From the NCBI GenBank assembly GCA_030428825.1, contig JAUIEL010000365.1, positions 1 through 7,194 of the forward strand: a stretch of DNA of 7,194 nt, read 5' to 3'. Positions 1 through 5,767 of the stretch are shown here, in pieces. Every line of letters begins with the position of its first letter. The stretch's first letter is position 1. The notes under the pieces are model-generated. The model did not search any database. It was not told where the DNA came from and saw nothing but the letters and a program-made list of their open reading frames with translations. This DNA comes from a bacterium. Its GTDB lineage: Bacteria; Planctomycetota; B15-G4; JADJEK01. The translations under genes were made by a program, and so were the position numbers.

Positions 1-243
1 CGACCCTCGGTCCGCGCTGTGCCCTCACCGAGTCAGGCCGTGCGCGAGCGCGGCCGTCCGCGCCGTGGCGTCCCGACCCTCGGTCCGCGCCGTGGCGTCC
101 CGACCCTCGGTCCGCGCCGTGGAGCCCGACCCTCGGTCGCTCGCTCGCCCCCGCGACCCTCGCGGAGCCCGACCCTCGGTCGGTCCCTCGTCGGTCGAGC
201 CCGCGCCCGCGGCGCCCCGCGCGGCGGAGCCCGACCCTCGGTC
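1..243. repeat. Cluster of short palindromic repeats, core CGACCCTCGGTC
   Basis: The 12-mer CGACCCTCGGTC occurs exactly at 1-12, 74-85, 101-112, 127-138, 170-181 and 232-243. A degraded copy is at 154-165. Each core is an imperfect palindrome, GACC-CTC-GGTC. Flanks fall into two types. The copies at 74 and 101 sit in a near-perfect 27-bp tandem unit that continues as CGCGCCGTGGCGTCC. Three others carry the longer block GGAGCCCGACCCTCGGTC (121-138, 164-181, 226-243). Copy spacing is irregular (73, 27, 26, 43 and 62 bp), so this is not a CRISPR array and not a simple tandem repeat. It may be a miniature dispersed repeat, a protein-binding cluster or a decayed coding minisatellite. The block overlaps a possible coding frame ending at 416. 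Confidence 0.75.
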
Positions 244-416
244 AGCCCGCGCCCGCCGCTCCGTCGGCGCCCGCGTCCTCCCCCACCCCCGCCGCCGCGG
301 CGCCGACCGCGAGCGACCCGGTCCCGGCCGGCGACCCGGGCGGCGGCGGCGGCGGGGGTGGCGCGGACGGCTACACCGATCCGTTCGAGGCGTTCCGGAA
401 GAAGCGCGGCGGCTGA
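3..416 (+). CDS. C-terminal end of an unidentified protein with a Pro/Ala/Gly-rich tail (5' end outside window)
   Basis: This frame is open from the window edge to a TGA at 414-416. The last part looks coding. From about 243 onward nearly all third positions are G or C. It reads as a Pro/Ala linker (QPAPAAPSAPASSPTPAAAA), then a run of eight Gly, then the terminus GYTDPFEAFRKKRGG. Such tails are typical disordered C-terminal linkers ending in a short conserved basic peptide. The family cannot be named. Upstream of about 243 the frame crosses the palindromic repeats and its third-position pattern breaks down. Frame 2 there reads a similar Pro/Ala peptide (EPAPAAPRAAEPDPRS), so the true frame may shift inside the repeats, or the repeats may have been inserted. 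The gene ends 39 bp before cutC in the same direction, so the two could be cotranscribed. I am fairly sure of the last ~55 codons and unsure of the rest. Confidence 0.45.
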   Translation, partial: TLGPRCALTESGRARARPSAPWRPDPRSAPWRPDPRSAPWSPTLGRSLAPATLAEPDPRSVPRRSSPRPRRPARRSPTLGQPAPAAPSAPASSPTPAAAAPTASDPVPAGDPGGGGGGGGADGYTDPFEAFRKKRGG

Positions 417-455
417 TCCGATCGCGACGGCGCCGGGCCGGGGTACGCTCTCCCG

Positions 456-1190
456 ATGAGCGGCACGGGCACGGTCGAGATCTGCGTGGACGGTCCGGAC
501 GGCGCGGCGGCCGCCGCGGCGGGCGGCGCCGATCGGATCGAACTCTGCGCGGCGCTCGCGGTCGGAGGGGTCACCCCGGGGGCCGGGACGATCGTGGCGG
601 CGCGACGACGGTTCCCCGGCGCGTTGACCGTCCTGGTGCGCCCCCGCCCCGGCGACTTCGTCGCCACCCCCGGAGAGCTCGAGGCGATCCTGGCGGACGT
701 CGACGCGGCGCTCTCGGCCGGCGCGGACGGCGTGACCGTCGGCGTGCTGCGGGACGACCGGACGGTCGACCTCGACGCGATCGCGGCGATCGTCGACCGG
801 TCGGAGGGGCGTCCCGTCACCTTCCACCGCGCGATCGACGTCTGCGCCGACCCGATCGCCGCCCTCGACGTCCTCGCGAGTCTCGGGGTCGCGCGCGTCC
901 TGACGTCGGGCGGGGCTCGGACCGCGGCCGACGGCGCCGATCGGCTGCGCCGACTGGTCGAACGCGCCGGGGATCGCCTCGTGGTGCAGGCCGCCGCCGG
1001 CATCCGGTCCGGGAACGTCGCGGCGCTTCTCGCCGCCACCGGCGCGCGCGCGGTCCACGCGTCGGCGTCGGCCGTGGACGCGGCGGAGCGGTCGAACGAG
1101 GCGGAGGATCGGCTCGGCTTCGGTCGGCGCCGCCGGACCGATCCGGAGGAGGTCCGCGCGCTCGTCGAGGCCGTGCGCGCGACCGCCTGA
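456..1190 (+). CDS. cutC: CutC family TIM-barrel protein
   Basis: The 244-residue product matches CutC along its whole length. Visible family motifs are ADRIELC (25-31), GGVTP (37-41), VRPRPGDF (61-68), VTFHRAID (121-128), RVLTSGG (147-153), AAGIRSGNV (180-188) and VHASASA (200-206). CutC is a cytoplasmic TIM barrel named for copper homeostasis. In E. coli, however, much of the cutC copper phenotype was traced to the small RNA MicL transcribed from its 3' region, so the biochemical role is not settled. Length is close to the E. coli protein. The ATG at 456 is supported because the first conserved strand (VEIC) starts at residue 7. No convincing Shine-Dalgarno sequence precedes it. The C-terminal half is unusually Arg/Ala-rich, in line with the GC content. 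The stop codon abuts the stop of the convergent lipoprotein gene. Confidence 0.93.
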   Translation: MSGTGTVEICVDGPDGAAAAAAGGADRIELCAALAVGGVTPGAGTIVAARRRFPGALTVLVRPRPGDFVATPGELEAILADVDAALSAGADGVTVGVLRDDRTVDLDAIAAIVDRSEGRPVTFHRAIDVCADPIAALDVLASLGVARVLTSGGARTAADGADRLRRLVERAGDRLVVQAAAGIRSGNVAALLAATGARAVHASASAVDAAERSNEAEDRLGFGRRRRTDPEEVRALVEAVRATA

Positions 1191-1538
1191 TCAGCCGTCC
1201 GAGCCGTCGTCCCCGGTCGGCGCCTCCTCCGCGTCGGGGGCTCCCTCGGCCGGCCGCTTCCCCTTCGCGCGCTTCATCGCGCGCTTCAGCTCCTTCCGCT
1301 CCGACGTCAGCGCGTCGAGCTCGTCGCCGAGCTTCTCCTTCTGGCCGCCGGCCGCGAGCTCGACCGCGGCGGTGACCCGCTCGATCTCCTCGTCGACCTC
1401 CTTCAGCCTCTCCTTCAGCTCCTTCACCTCGGGCGTCAGGACCTTCGCCGGGCGGGCCTCCTCCTCGGCGCCGCAACCCGCGAGCGCCAGGGCGAGCCCG
1501 GCGAAGGAGAGCGCCCGCGCTCCGAGGCGGCGGTTCAT
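1191..1538 (-). CDS. Small coiled-coil lipoprotein (second gene of pair)
   Basis: The 115-residue product starts with a basic n-region (NRRLGAR), a hydrophobic stretch, and the lipobox LALAGC with the lipidated Cys at residue 22. It should be exported and anchored in a membrane. Residues about 34-93 are a charged heptad-type coiled coil rich in Lys and Glu (VKELKERLKEVDEEIERV and onward), with a short Gly-containing break near 63-66. The tail (96-115) is acidic and disordered. I recognise no named family. Murein-lipoprotein-like spacers or sensor partners are possible but not shown. Its ATG lies inside the stop of the upstream gene (ATGA overlap at 1535-1538), which implies one transcript and translational coupling. 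It shares lipobox, coiled coil and acidic tail with that neighbour, so the two may be diverged duplicates. Confidence 0.8.
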   Translation of the reverse strand: MNRRLGARALSFAGLALALAGCGAEEEARPAKVLTPEVKELKERLKEVDEEIERVTAAVELAAGGQKEKLGDELDALTSERKELKRAMKRAKGKRPAEGAPDAEEAPTGDDGSDG

Positions 1539-1921
1539 TCGTCCCCCTCCCGGCCGGGCTCGGAGCTCGAGACCTCGCGGGAGCCCGCGGGATCGTCGGA
1601 GTCGTCGACGCTCTCGGCCTCCCCGTCCGCGCCCCCGTCCGCCGCGTCGTCGTGCTTCGTCTCCGCCTCTGCGTCGGCGAGGGTCTCCCGGAGCGAGTCG
1701 TTCAGCTCCTCCTCCTCCGCCTTCGCGTCGTCGAGCTGACGCTCGATCTCGCTGCGCGTCTCCTCGGACGCGTTCGCGAGGCTCTCCTGCAGCGCCTCGA
1801 TCTTCTGCTGCACGTCCTCGAGCTCCTTCTCGATCCGCTTCGCCTCGGCTTTCGCGGATTCGTCGGTGCAGGCCCCGCAGATCGCGGCGAGCAGGAGGAG
1901 GGAGAGCGACGTCGTGTTCAT
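1535..1921 (-). CDS. Small coiled-coil lipoprotein (first gene of pair)
   Basis: The 128-residue product begins MNTTSLSLLLLAAICGAC. This is a short hydrophobic signal ending at Cys18, the likely lipidation site (atypical lipobox, since -3 is Cys15 rather than Leu). Residues about 22-86 form a strongly charged coiled coil (AKRIEKELEDVQQKIEALQ and onward). The last 40 residues are a very acidic Asp/Glu/Ser tail. The reading frame is open 24 codons further upstream, but that extension is Pro/Arg-rich and would put the signal peptide inside the protein, so the ATG at 1921 is chosen. There is no clear Shine-Dalgarno sequence. The gene is divergent from the sigma factor gene across a 152-bp spacer and overlaps the next lipoprotein gene by four bases. 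Function is unknown. An envelope role is inferred only from the lipobox. Confidence 0.8.
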   Translation of the reverse strand: MNTTSLSLLLLAAICGACTDESAKAEAKRIEKELEDVQQKIEALQESLANASEETRSEIERQLDDAKAEEEELNDSLRETLADAEAETKHDDAADGGADGEAESVDDSDDPAGSREVSSSEPGREGDE

Positions 1922-1982
1922 CGGAGGTGTCCGTGTCCCGTCCCGAACTCGAGGGACGTGCTTCGGAGGCTCGGCGGGTCCG

Positions 1983-2019
1983 ATCTTACGCATCGCGGCG
2001 GCGCGTTGAAGCGGTCAAC
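1983..2019. promoter_or_regulatory. Divergent spacer: inverted repeat and weak promoter-like elements
   Basis: The only structure I see in the 1922-2073 spacer is the exact inverted repeat GTTGA-AGCGG-TCAAC at 2005-2019. It extends imperfectly with GCGC on the left and CGCGC on the right, and could be a hairpin or an operator. Reading on the minus strand toward the lipoproteins, TAAGAT (1988-1983) resembles a -10 box. It has TTCAAC at a 16-bp spacing as a poor -35. A better -35 (TTGACC, 2018-2013) is 24 bp away, too far. For the sigma gene, TATCCT at 2060-2065 lies only 8 bases before the ATG and is not convincing. Placement between divergent units suggests shared control, but this is inference. 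Confidence 0.3.
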
Positions 2020-2073
2020 CGCGCGCCGAAACGAGGCCCCGGATCGTCTCCGCCCGCCGTATCCTCCACCCCG

Positions 2074-2652
2074 ATGGACGAACCGACGGACGACGCCCGC
2101 GAGCCCTCCGGTTCGAGCCGCCTCGCGCGTCAGGCGGGGTGGCTCGCCCTGCTGTTCGTCCACCTCGCCGGGCCGCGCGTCCGGTCGCGCGTCGATCGTG
2201 AAGATCTCGTTCAGGAGGTGTTCCTCCGGGTCCTCTCGGCCGGCGCCCGTCCCCCGACGACCGAGCCGGAGCTCCGCCGGTACCTCGCGACGGTCGCCCG
2301 CCGGGTCGTGTTCGACGTCCTGCGCGCGCTCCGGTCCCGCAAGCGGGACGCGCGCGAGTTCCCGCTCGAGCGGAGCGACTGGAGCGAGGCGGGCGGACCC
2401 GAACGCGCGCTCGCCGCGTCCGTGACCGGGCCGCTGACGCGTCTCGCGCGCGAGGAGCGGCGCGACGCCCTCGTCGAGGCGTTCGAGCGGCTCTCGCCGG
2501 AGCATCGGCGCGTCCTCGGCCTGCGACAGCTCGAGGGGAAGAGCGCGCGCGAGGCGGCGGCGCGCCTCGGGCGGAGCGAGGCGGCCGTCCACTCGCTGTA
2601 CCGGCGCGCCCTCGAGGCGTGGGACCGCGGGGTCCGCGAGGGATCGGCGTGA
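2074..2652 (+). CDS. ECF-type RNA polymerase sigma factor
   Basis: The 192-residue product has the two-domain layout of group 4 (ECF) sigma factors. Region 2 covers about residues 20-90, with the core-binding motif DREDLVQEVFLRVL (41-54) and the helix YLATVARRVVFDVLR (70-84) that recognises the -10 element. A short acidic linker follows. Region 4 (about 130-183) has the helix-turn-helix KSAREAAARLGRSEAAVHSLYRRAL, which binds the -35 element. No anti-sigma gene is adjacent. Instead a Ser/Thr kinase gene starts 82 bp downstream on the same strand. Kinase-linked ECF factors are known: EcfP of Vibrio parahaemolyticus is activated by phosphorylation by PknT. Similar control here is inference. The frame is open far upstream but unlike coding sequence there, and the ATG at 2074 is the only sensible start. 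It lacks a Shine-Dalgarno sequence. The ECF subgroup cannot be assigned by eye. Confidence 0.88.
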   Translation: MDEPTDDAREPSGSSRLARQAGWLALLFVHLAGPRVRSRVDREDLVQEVFLRVLSAGARPPTTEPELRRYLATVARRVVFDVLRALRSRKRDAREFPLERSDWSEAGGPERALAASVTGPLTRLAREERRDALVEAFERLSPEHRRVLGLRQLEGKSAREAAARLGRSEAAVHSLYRRALEAWDRGVREGSA

Positions 2653-2734
2653 CGGACCGTCGGCGCGCGAGGGCGGCGAAGGAAATCCTCGAATCGCGCG
2701 ACGAATCGGGCGCGACCTTCCGTCCGGACCGGGC

Positions 2735-5700
2735 ATGGAGCCGACCATGACCCGCGCCGACCGCCCGACCGAGCCCGAGAACCTCTCGAAGACCGCCGCC
2801 GAGGATCGGATCGACCGCCTCGTCGCCGAGTACTCCGACCGGGTGGCCGCCGGCGAGGCGCCCCCGCGGGAGGAGCTCCTCGACCGGGTCCCCGACGCGG
2901 ACCGGGCGGCCCTCGACCGGTGCCTCCAGATGATCGACGCCGGTCTCGCCGCGATGCCCGAGGCGGGCGTGCCGCTCGGGCCGGGGGTCGAGATCGGCGG
3001 GTTCCGCATCGTCGAGCCGCTCGGCCGGGGCGGCATGGCGGTCGTCTTCCGGGCCGAGCAGGCCGGGCTCTCCCGCCGCGTGGCGCTCAAGGTCCTCCGC
3101 CCCGGCCTCGCCGTGGACCGACGCCAGGTCGACCGCTTCCAGCGCGAGGCGCGGGCCGTCGCGCGCCTCAGCCACCCGAACGTGGTCCACGTCCTCGCGG
3201 TCGGCGAGGAGAAGGGGCACCACTACCTCGCGATGGAGGAGGTCGCGGGGCCGAGCCTCGCCGACGTCCTCCGGCGCCTGCCGCGCGGGCGGCGGACGGC
3301 GGCCGACCTCGCCGCCGCCGCCGGCGCCCCGTCGCTCGCCCGGCCCGGCGACACGTTCGAGACCGCCGTGGCGCGACTCCTCGGCGCGGTCCTCGAGGGG
3401 GTCGACGCCGCGCACGCGGTCGGGGTGGTCCACCGCGACTTGAAGCCGTCGAACATCCTGATCCATCCGGACGGCCGCGCCGTCGTCGCCGACTTCGGCC
3501 TCGCGAGGAGCGAGGGGGACCTCACGGTCACGCGGACCGACGCCGTGCTCGGCACGCCGGACTACATGTCGCCCGAGCAGGTCCGGCTGACCGACGTGCG
3601 GATCGACGAGCGGACCGACGTCTACTCCCTCGGCGTCACGCTGTACGAGGCGCTCGGCGGGCGTCGGCCGTTCGCGGGCGACACGGCGATGCAGGTGTTC
3701 GATCGGATCCGCGAGGGACGCCCCGCGCCGCTCCGGTCGCTCGCCCCGGACGTCGGGGAGGACGCGGAGGCGATCGTCGCGCGGGCGATCGCGCGCTCCC
3801 CCGACGACCGCTACCCGACCGCGCGGGCGATGGCGGACGACCTCGGCCGCCTCGCCGCCGGGAGGACGACCGAGGCCCGCCTCGCCCGCGGGGGACCTAT
3901 CCGACGGTTCGCGCGGGCGGCCGGCGTCGTCCTGTCGGGTCGGCGGTTCGAGTTCCGCTCCCGCGCGGCGCCGCTCGGGCTGCCGCTCGTCCACGTCCGG
4001 ACCGGGGACCGCTCCGGACCGTGGGCGAGGGGGTGGCTCGCGATCGGCACCAAGGCGGTCGGTCTCCTCGCGGTCGGCCCGATCGCCGTCGGGGGCGTCG
4101 CGCTCGGCGCGCTCGCGCTCGGCCTGCTCGCGCTCGGCCTCGGCGTCGCGGCCGGCGGGGTCGCGCTGTCGGGAGGCGTCGCGGTCGGCGGCGCGGCGGC
4201 CGCGGGAGCGGCGGCGGGCGGCGTCGCCCTCGGCGGCCTCGCGATCGGCGGCGTCGCCGTCGGCGGGACCGCGATCGGACCGGCGGGGATCTCCCCCGTC
4301 CGCCGCGACGAGGCCGCGGTCCGGTTCTTCCGTGAACACGCTCCGTTCGTCCTCGACGCCCTCGCGGAGGTCTCGCGTCGCGCCGGATCGAACCTCTCTT
4401 CCGTCCCCGTCCCCTCGAAGGAGGACCCCATGCTGAAGGAAGCGACCCTCGCCCTCTCCACGCTCGCCACCACGACCGCCCCCGTCGACGGTGATCCTCC
4501 GCCGGCGGGGCTCGCCGGCCTCGAACGGACGCTCGGCAACGGCGTGCGCGTCGCCGTGGTCGAGCTGCCGTCCGCGCCGTCCCAGGCGTTCTTCACGATC
4601 CTCCCGCTCGGGCTCCTCGCGGACGCCCGGGGCGAGGCGCAGTTCGCGCACCTCCTCGAGCACATGTTGATCCGCTCGACCGACCCCGACGCCCTCGAGG
4701 TCGACGGCGTCCGGCTGAACGGGGAGACGAGCGGTCGGTTCCTCCGGCTCGAGTCGATCGGGCCGCCCGACCGGTGGCGGGCCGCGCTCGACCGGCACGC
4801 CGGGTGGCTCTCCGCCCGCGACGTCGACCCCGAGGTGCTCGCCCGGGAGAAGGCCCGGATCGCCGGAGAGGAACAGCAGACCGCGCAGAACGGCTACACC
4901 GGCAAGTGGGCGCTCGCGGCGTGGAACCAGGTCGTCCGGCACGGCCTCCCGCACGCGGCGGTGCACGCCGACGTCGCGGACGCGACGGTCGACCACGTCC
5001 GGCGGCGGCTGGCGGAGGCGGTTCCGATGGGCGGCGACGTCCGGGTCGTGGCCGTCGGTCCGGCGCCGGCCGACGAGGTCCTCTCGGCGCTGGAGGAGAC
5101 GATCGGATCGCTCGACGCCCGCGACGCGGCGCCGGCGCCCGCGGCGGCGCCGAGCGACGCCGCGAAGCACGAGGCGACCTGGGACCTCGACGCGTACCAC
5201 CACGCCGAGTGGTACCCGCTCCCCGACGCGTCGGCCGGCGACCGGCTCGCCGCCGCGGTGCTGGCGCGCGTGCTGACGATCCGGCTCGCGTCCGCGCCGG
5301 ACGTCCGCGCGCGAGGCCTGTCGGTGATCGCGTCCGACGAGCTGGCGACGCCGGAGGGGCGGGCGCTCCTCTTCTCGGGCGGGGCCACGAACGAGGAGGA
5401 TCTCGACGTGATCCGGGACGCGATCCGGGGCGTGGTCGCGGCGCCGTCCGCGCCGCCGCCGGGGTTCCCGTCGCTCGGGTTCGGCGCGGGTCAGGTGCTG
5501 GCCCAGCTCACGAGCGTGCCGCGCTTCGAGATGCTGCGCCGGACGATGGCGGGACACCCGGGCGCCGATCTCCTCGAGGCGCAGGTCGTCCTGACCCGGA
5601 CGATGTTCCGCCTCCACGCGGGGTTCGACGACGAGGCGTCGTTCGCGGAGGCGGCGGCCGGGTTCGACGCGGCGCGCGTCGGCGCGATCGCGGAGGAGAC

Positions 5701-5749
5701 GCTCGATCCGTCGCGGCGCCGCACGCTCACCCTCCGCCCGGCCGAGTGA
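2735..5749 (+). CDS. Ser/Thr kinase - pentapeptide-like repeat - M16 peptidase fusion
   Basis: The frame encodes 1004 residues. Residues 1-80 are an acidic helical segment like those preceding many planctomycete kinases. Residues 90-375 are a complete Hanks-type kinase: glycine loop LGRGGMAVV (96-104), VALK lysine 119, helix-C Glu138, HRDLKPSN (233-240), DFG (253-255), activation-segment end GTPDYMSPEQ (273-282) and DVYSLG (295-300). A 25-residue Arg/Ala insert lies near 181-206. A short FEFRSRAAPLGLPLVHV segment (405-421) leads into Ala/Gly repeats (431-517). Residues 566-1004 are an M16-type zinc peptidase with HLLEH (639-643) and downstream ligand candidate Glu712 in EKARIAGE. The spacing is a little shorter than usual. 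No classical single transmembrane helix stands out, although the repeats are hydrophobic. A GGAG at 2737-2740 favours the ATG at 2747, four codons in. The upstream sigma gene suggests joint signalling. The order of domains is seen; the function is inferred. Confidence 0.88.
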   Translation: MEPTMTRADRPTEPENLSKTAAEDRIDRLVAEYSDRVAAGEAPPREELLDRVPDADRAALDRCLQMIDAGLAAMPEAGVPLGPGVEIGGFRIVEPLGRGGMAVVFRAEQAGLSRRVALKVLRPGLAVDRRQVDRFQREARAVARLSHPNVVHVLAVGEEKGHHYLAMEEVAGPSLADVLRRLPRGRRTAADLAAAAGAPSLARPGDTFETAVARLLGAVLEGVDAAHAVGVVHRDLKPSNILIHPDGRAVVADFGLARSEGDLTVTRTDAVLGTPDYMSPEQVRLTDVRIDERTDVYSLGVTLYEALGGRRPFAGDTAMQVFDRIREGRPAPLRSLAPDVGEDAEAIVARAIARSPDDRYPTARAMADDLGRLAAGRTTEARLARGGPIRRFARAAGVVLSGRRFEFRSRAAPLGLPLVHVRTGDRSGPWARGWLAIGTKAVGLLAVGPIAVGGVALGALALGLLALGLGVAAGGVALSGGVAVGGAAAAGAAAGGVALGGLAIGGVAVGGTAIGPAGISPVRRDEAAVRFFREHAPFVLDALAEVSRRAGSNLSSVPVPSKEDPMLKEATLALSTLATTTAPVDGDPPPAGLAGLERTLGNGVRVAVVELPSAPSQAFFTILPLGLLADARGEAQFAHLLEHMLIRSTDPDALEVDGVRLNGETSGRFLRLESIGPPDRWRAALDRHAGWLSARDVDPEVLAREKARIAGEEQQTAQNGYTGKWALAAWNQVVRHGLPHAAVHADVADATVDHVRRRLAEAVPMGGDVRVVAVGPAPADEVLSALEETIGSLDARDAAPAPAAAPSDAAKHEATWDLDAYHHAEWYPLPDASAGDRLAAAVLARVLTIRLASAPDVRARGLSVIASDELATPEGRALLFSGGATNEEDLDVIRDAIRGVVAAPSAPPPGFPSLGFGAGQVLAQLTSVPRFEMLRRTMAGHPGADLLEAQVVLTRTMFRLHAGFDDEASFAEAAAGFDAARVGAIAEETLDPSRRRTLTLRPAE
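4025..4285 (+). repeat. Coding pentapeptide-like Ala/Gly repeat between kinase and peptidase
   Basis: Residues 431-517 of the fusion protein follow a period of five, roughly [LIV]-A-[VIL]-G-[GLAP]. Runs such as VALGG LAIGG VAVGG TAIGP show it clearly, and so do LAVGP IAVGG VALGA LALGL LALGL. Two stretches slip out of phase (about 469-482 and 486-496). The DNA repeats accordingly, with GTCGCGCTCGGCG-like and GGCGGCGTCGCC-like words recurring. The period of five and the regular small residues suggest either a beta-solenoid like pentapeptide-repeat proteins or a membrane-inserted block; the sequence alone does not decide. As I recall, similar blocks after an FxYRSxxxxxGLPLVH motif occur in planctomycete proteins. 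Confidence 0.75.
4418..4424 (+). promoter_or_regulatory. Internal ribosome-binding site AAGGAGG before in-frame ATG 4430
   Basis: AAGGAGG at 4418-4424 is a perfect anti-Shine-Dalgarno complement, five bases ahead of the ATG at 4430-4432. That ATG is in frame with the kinase-peptidase gene (Met566). It is the strongest ribosome-binding sequence in the window; cutC, the lipoproteins and the sigma factor have none as good. It sits exactly at the border between the repeat/linker part and the M16 domain, where a separate gene would be expected to start. Confidence 0.6.
4430..5749 (+). other. Candidate internal-start product: stand-alone M16-type peptidase
   Basis: Starting at Met566 gives a 439-residue protein, the usual size of a single M16B subunit (N- plus C-terminal M16 domains). 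Its first residues, MLKEATLALSTLATTTA, have a Lys followed by a mildly hydrophobic stretch and then a Pro/Gly/Asp linker. This could be a weak or decayed signal peptide. The peptidase domain begins with LERTLGNGVRVAVVE, the typical first strands of M16 proteins. The zinc motif HLLEH is at 4649-4663 and the third-ligand candidate Glu codon at 4868-4870. The C-terminal M16 half follows after the Ala/Pro linker near 5130-5160. No stop codon separates this from the kinase in the same frame. The options are a true fusion, a fusion plus a short form from the internal start, or a lost stop or sequencing indel between two original genes. Confidence 0.4.
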
Positions 5750-5767
5750 GCGGCGGCGCGGCGCGGC

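Noticed and set aside
1..243. CRISPR array
   Set aside because: Copies are only 12-18 bp, spacing varies from 26 to 73 bp, and there are no uniform spacers or cas genes.
33..1375. Long Arg/Pro-rich open frames on both strands over the left repeat and cutC
   Set aside because: They overlap cutC, which has whole-length family motifs, and consist of Arg/Gly/Pro runs caused by GC-rich sequence.
1372..2073. Upstream extension of the sigma factor frame by 234 codons
   Set aside because: The extension is Ser/Arg/Pro-rich, runs antisense through both lipoprotein genes, and ECF factors are about 180-200 residues, which the ATG at 2074 gives.
2651..2661. Inverted repeat GACGG-A-CCGTC over the sigma stop codon as a regulatory site or terminator
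   Set aside because: It has only five-base arms, no T-run, and sequence of this kind is common by chance at this GC content.
2015..5617. A 1200-codon open frame on the minus strand opposite the sigma and kinase-peptidase genes
   Set aside because: It is Arg/Gly/Asp-rich low-complexity translation with no recognisable domain and mirrors the codon structure of the plus-strand genes, whose motifs are unmistakable. Long antisense frames are expected at this GC content.
5750..5767. Rho-independent terminator between the convergent kinase-peptidase and NYN genes
   Set aside because: The 18 bases have no hairpin followed by a T-run on either strand.
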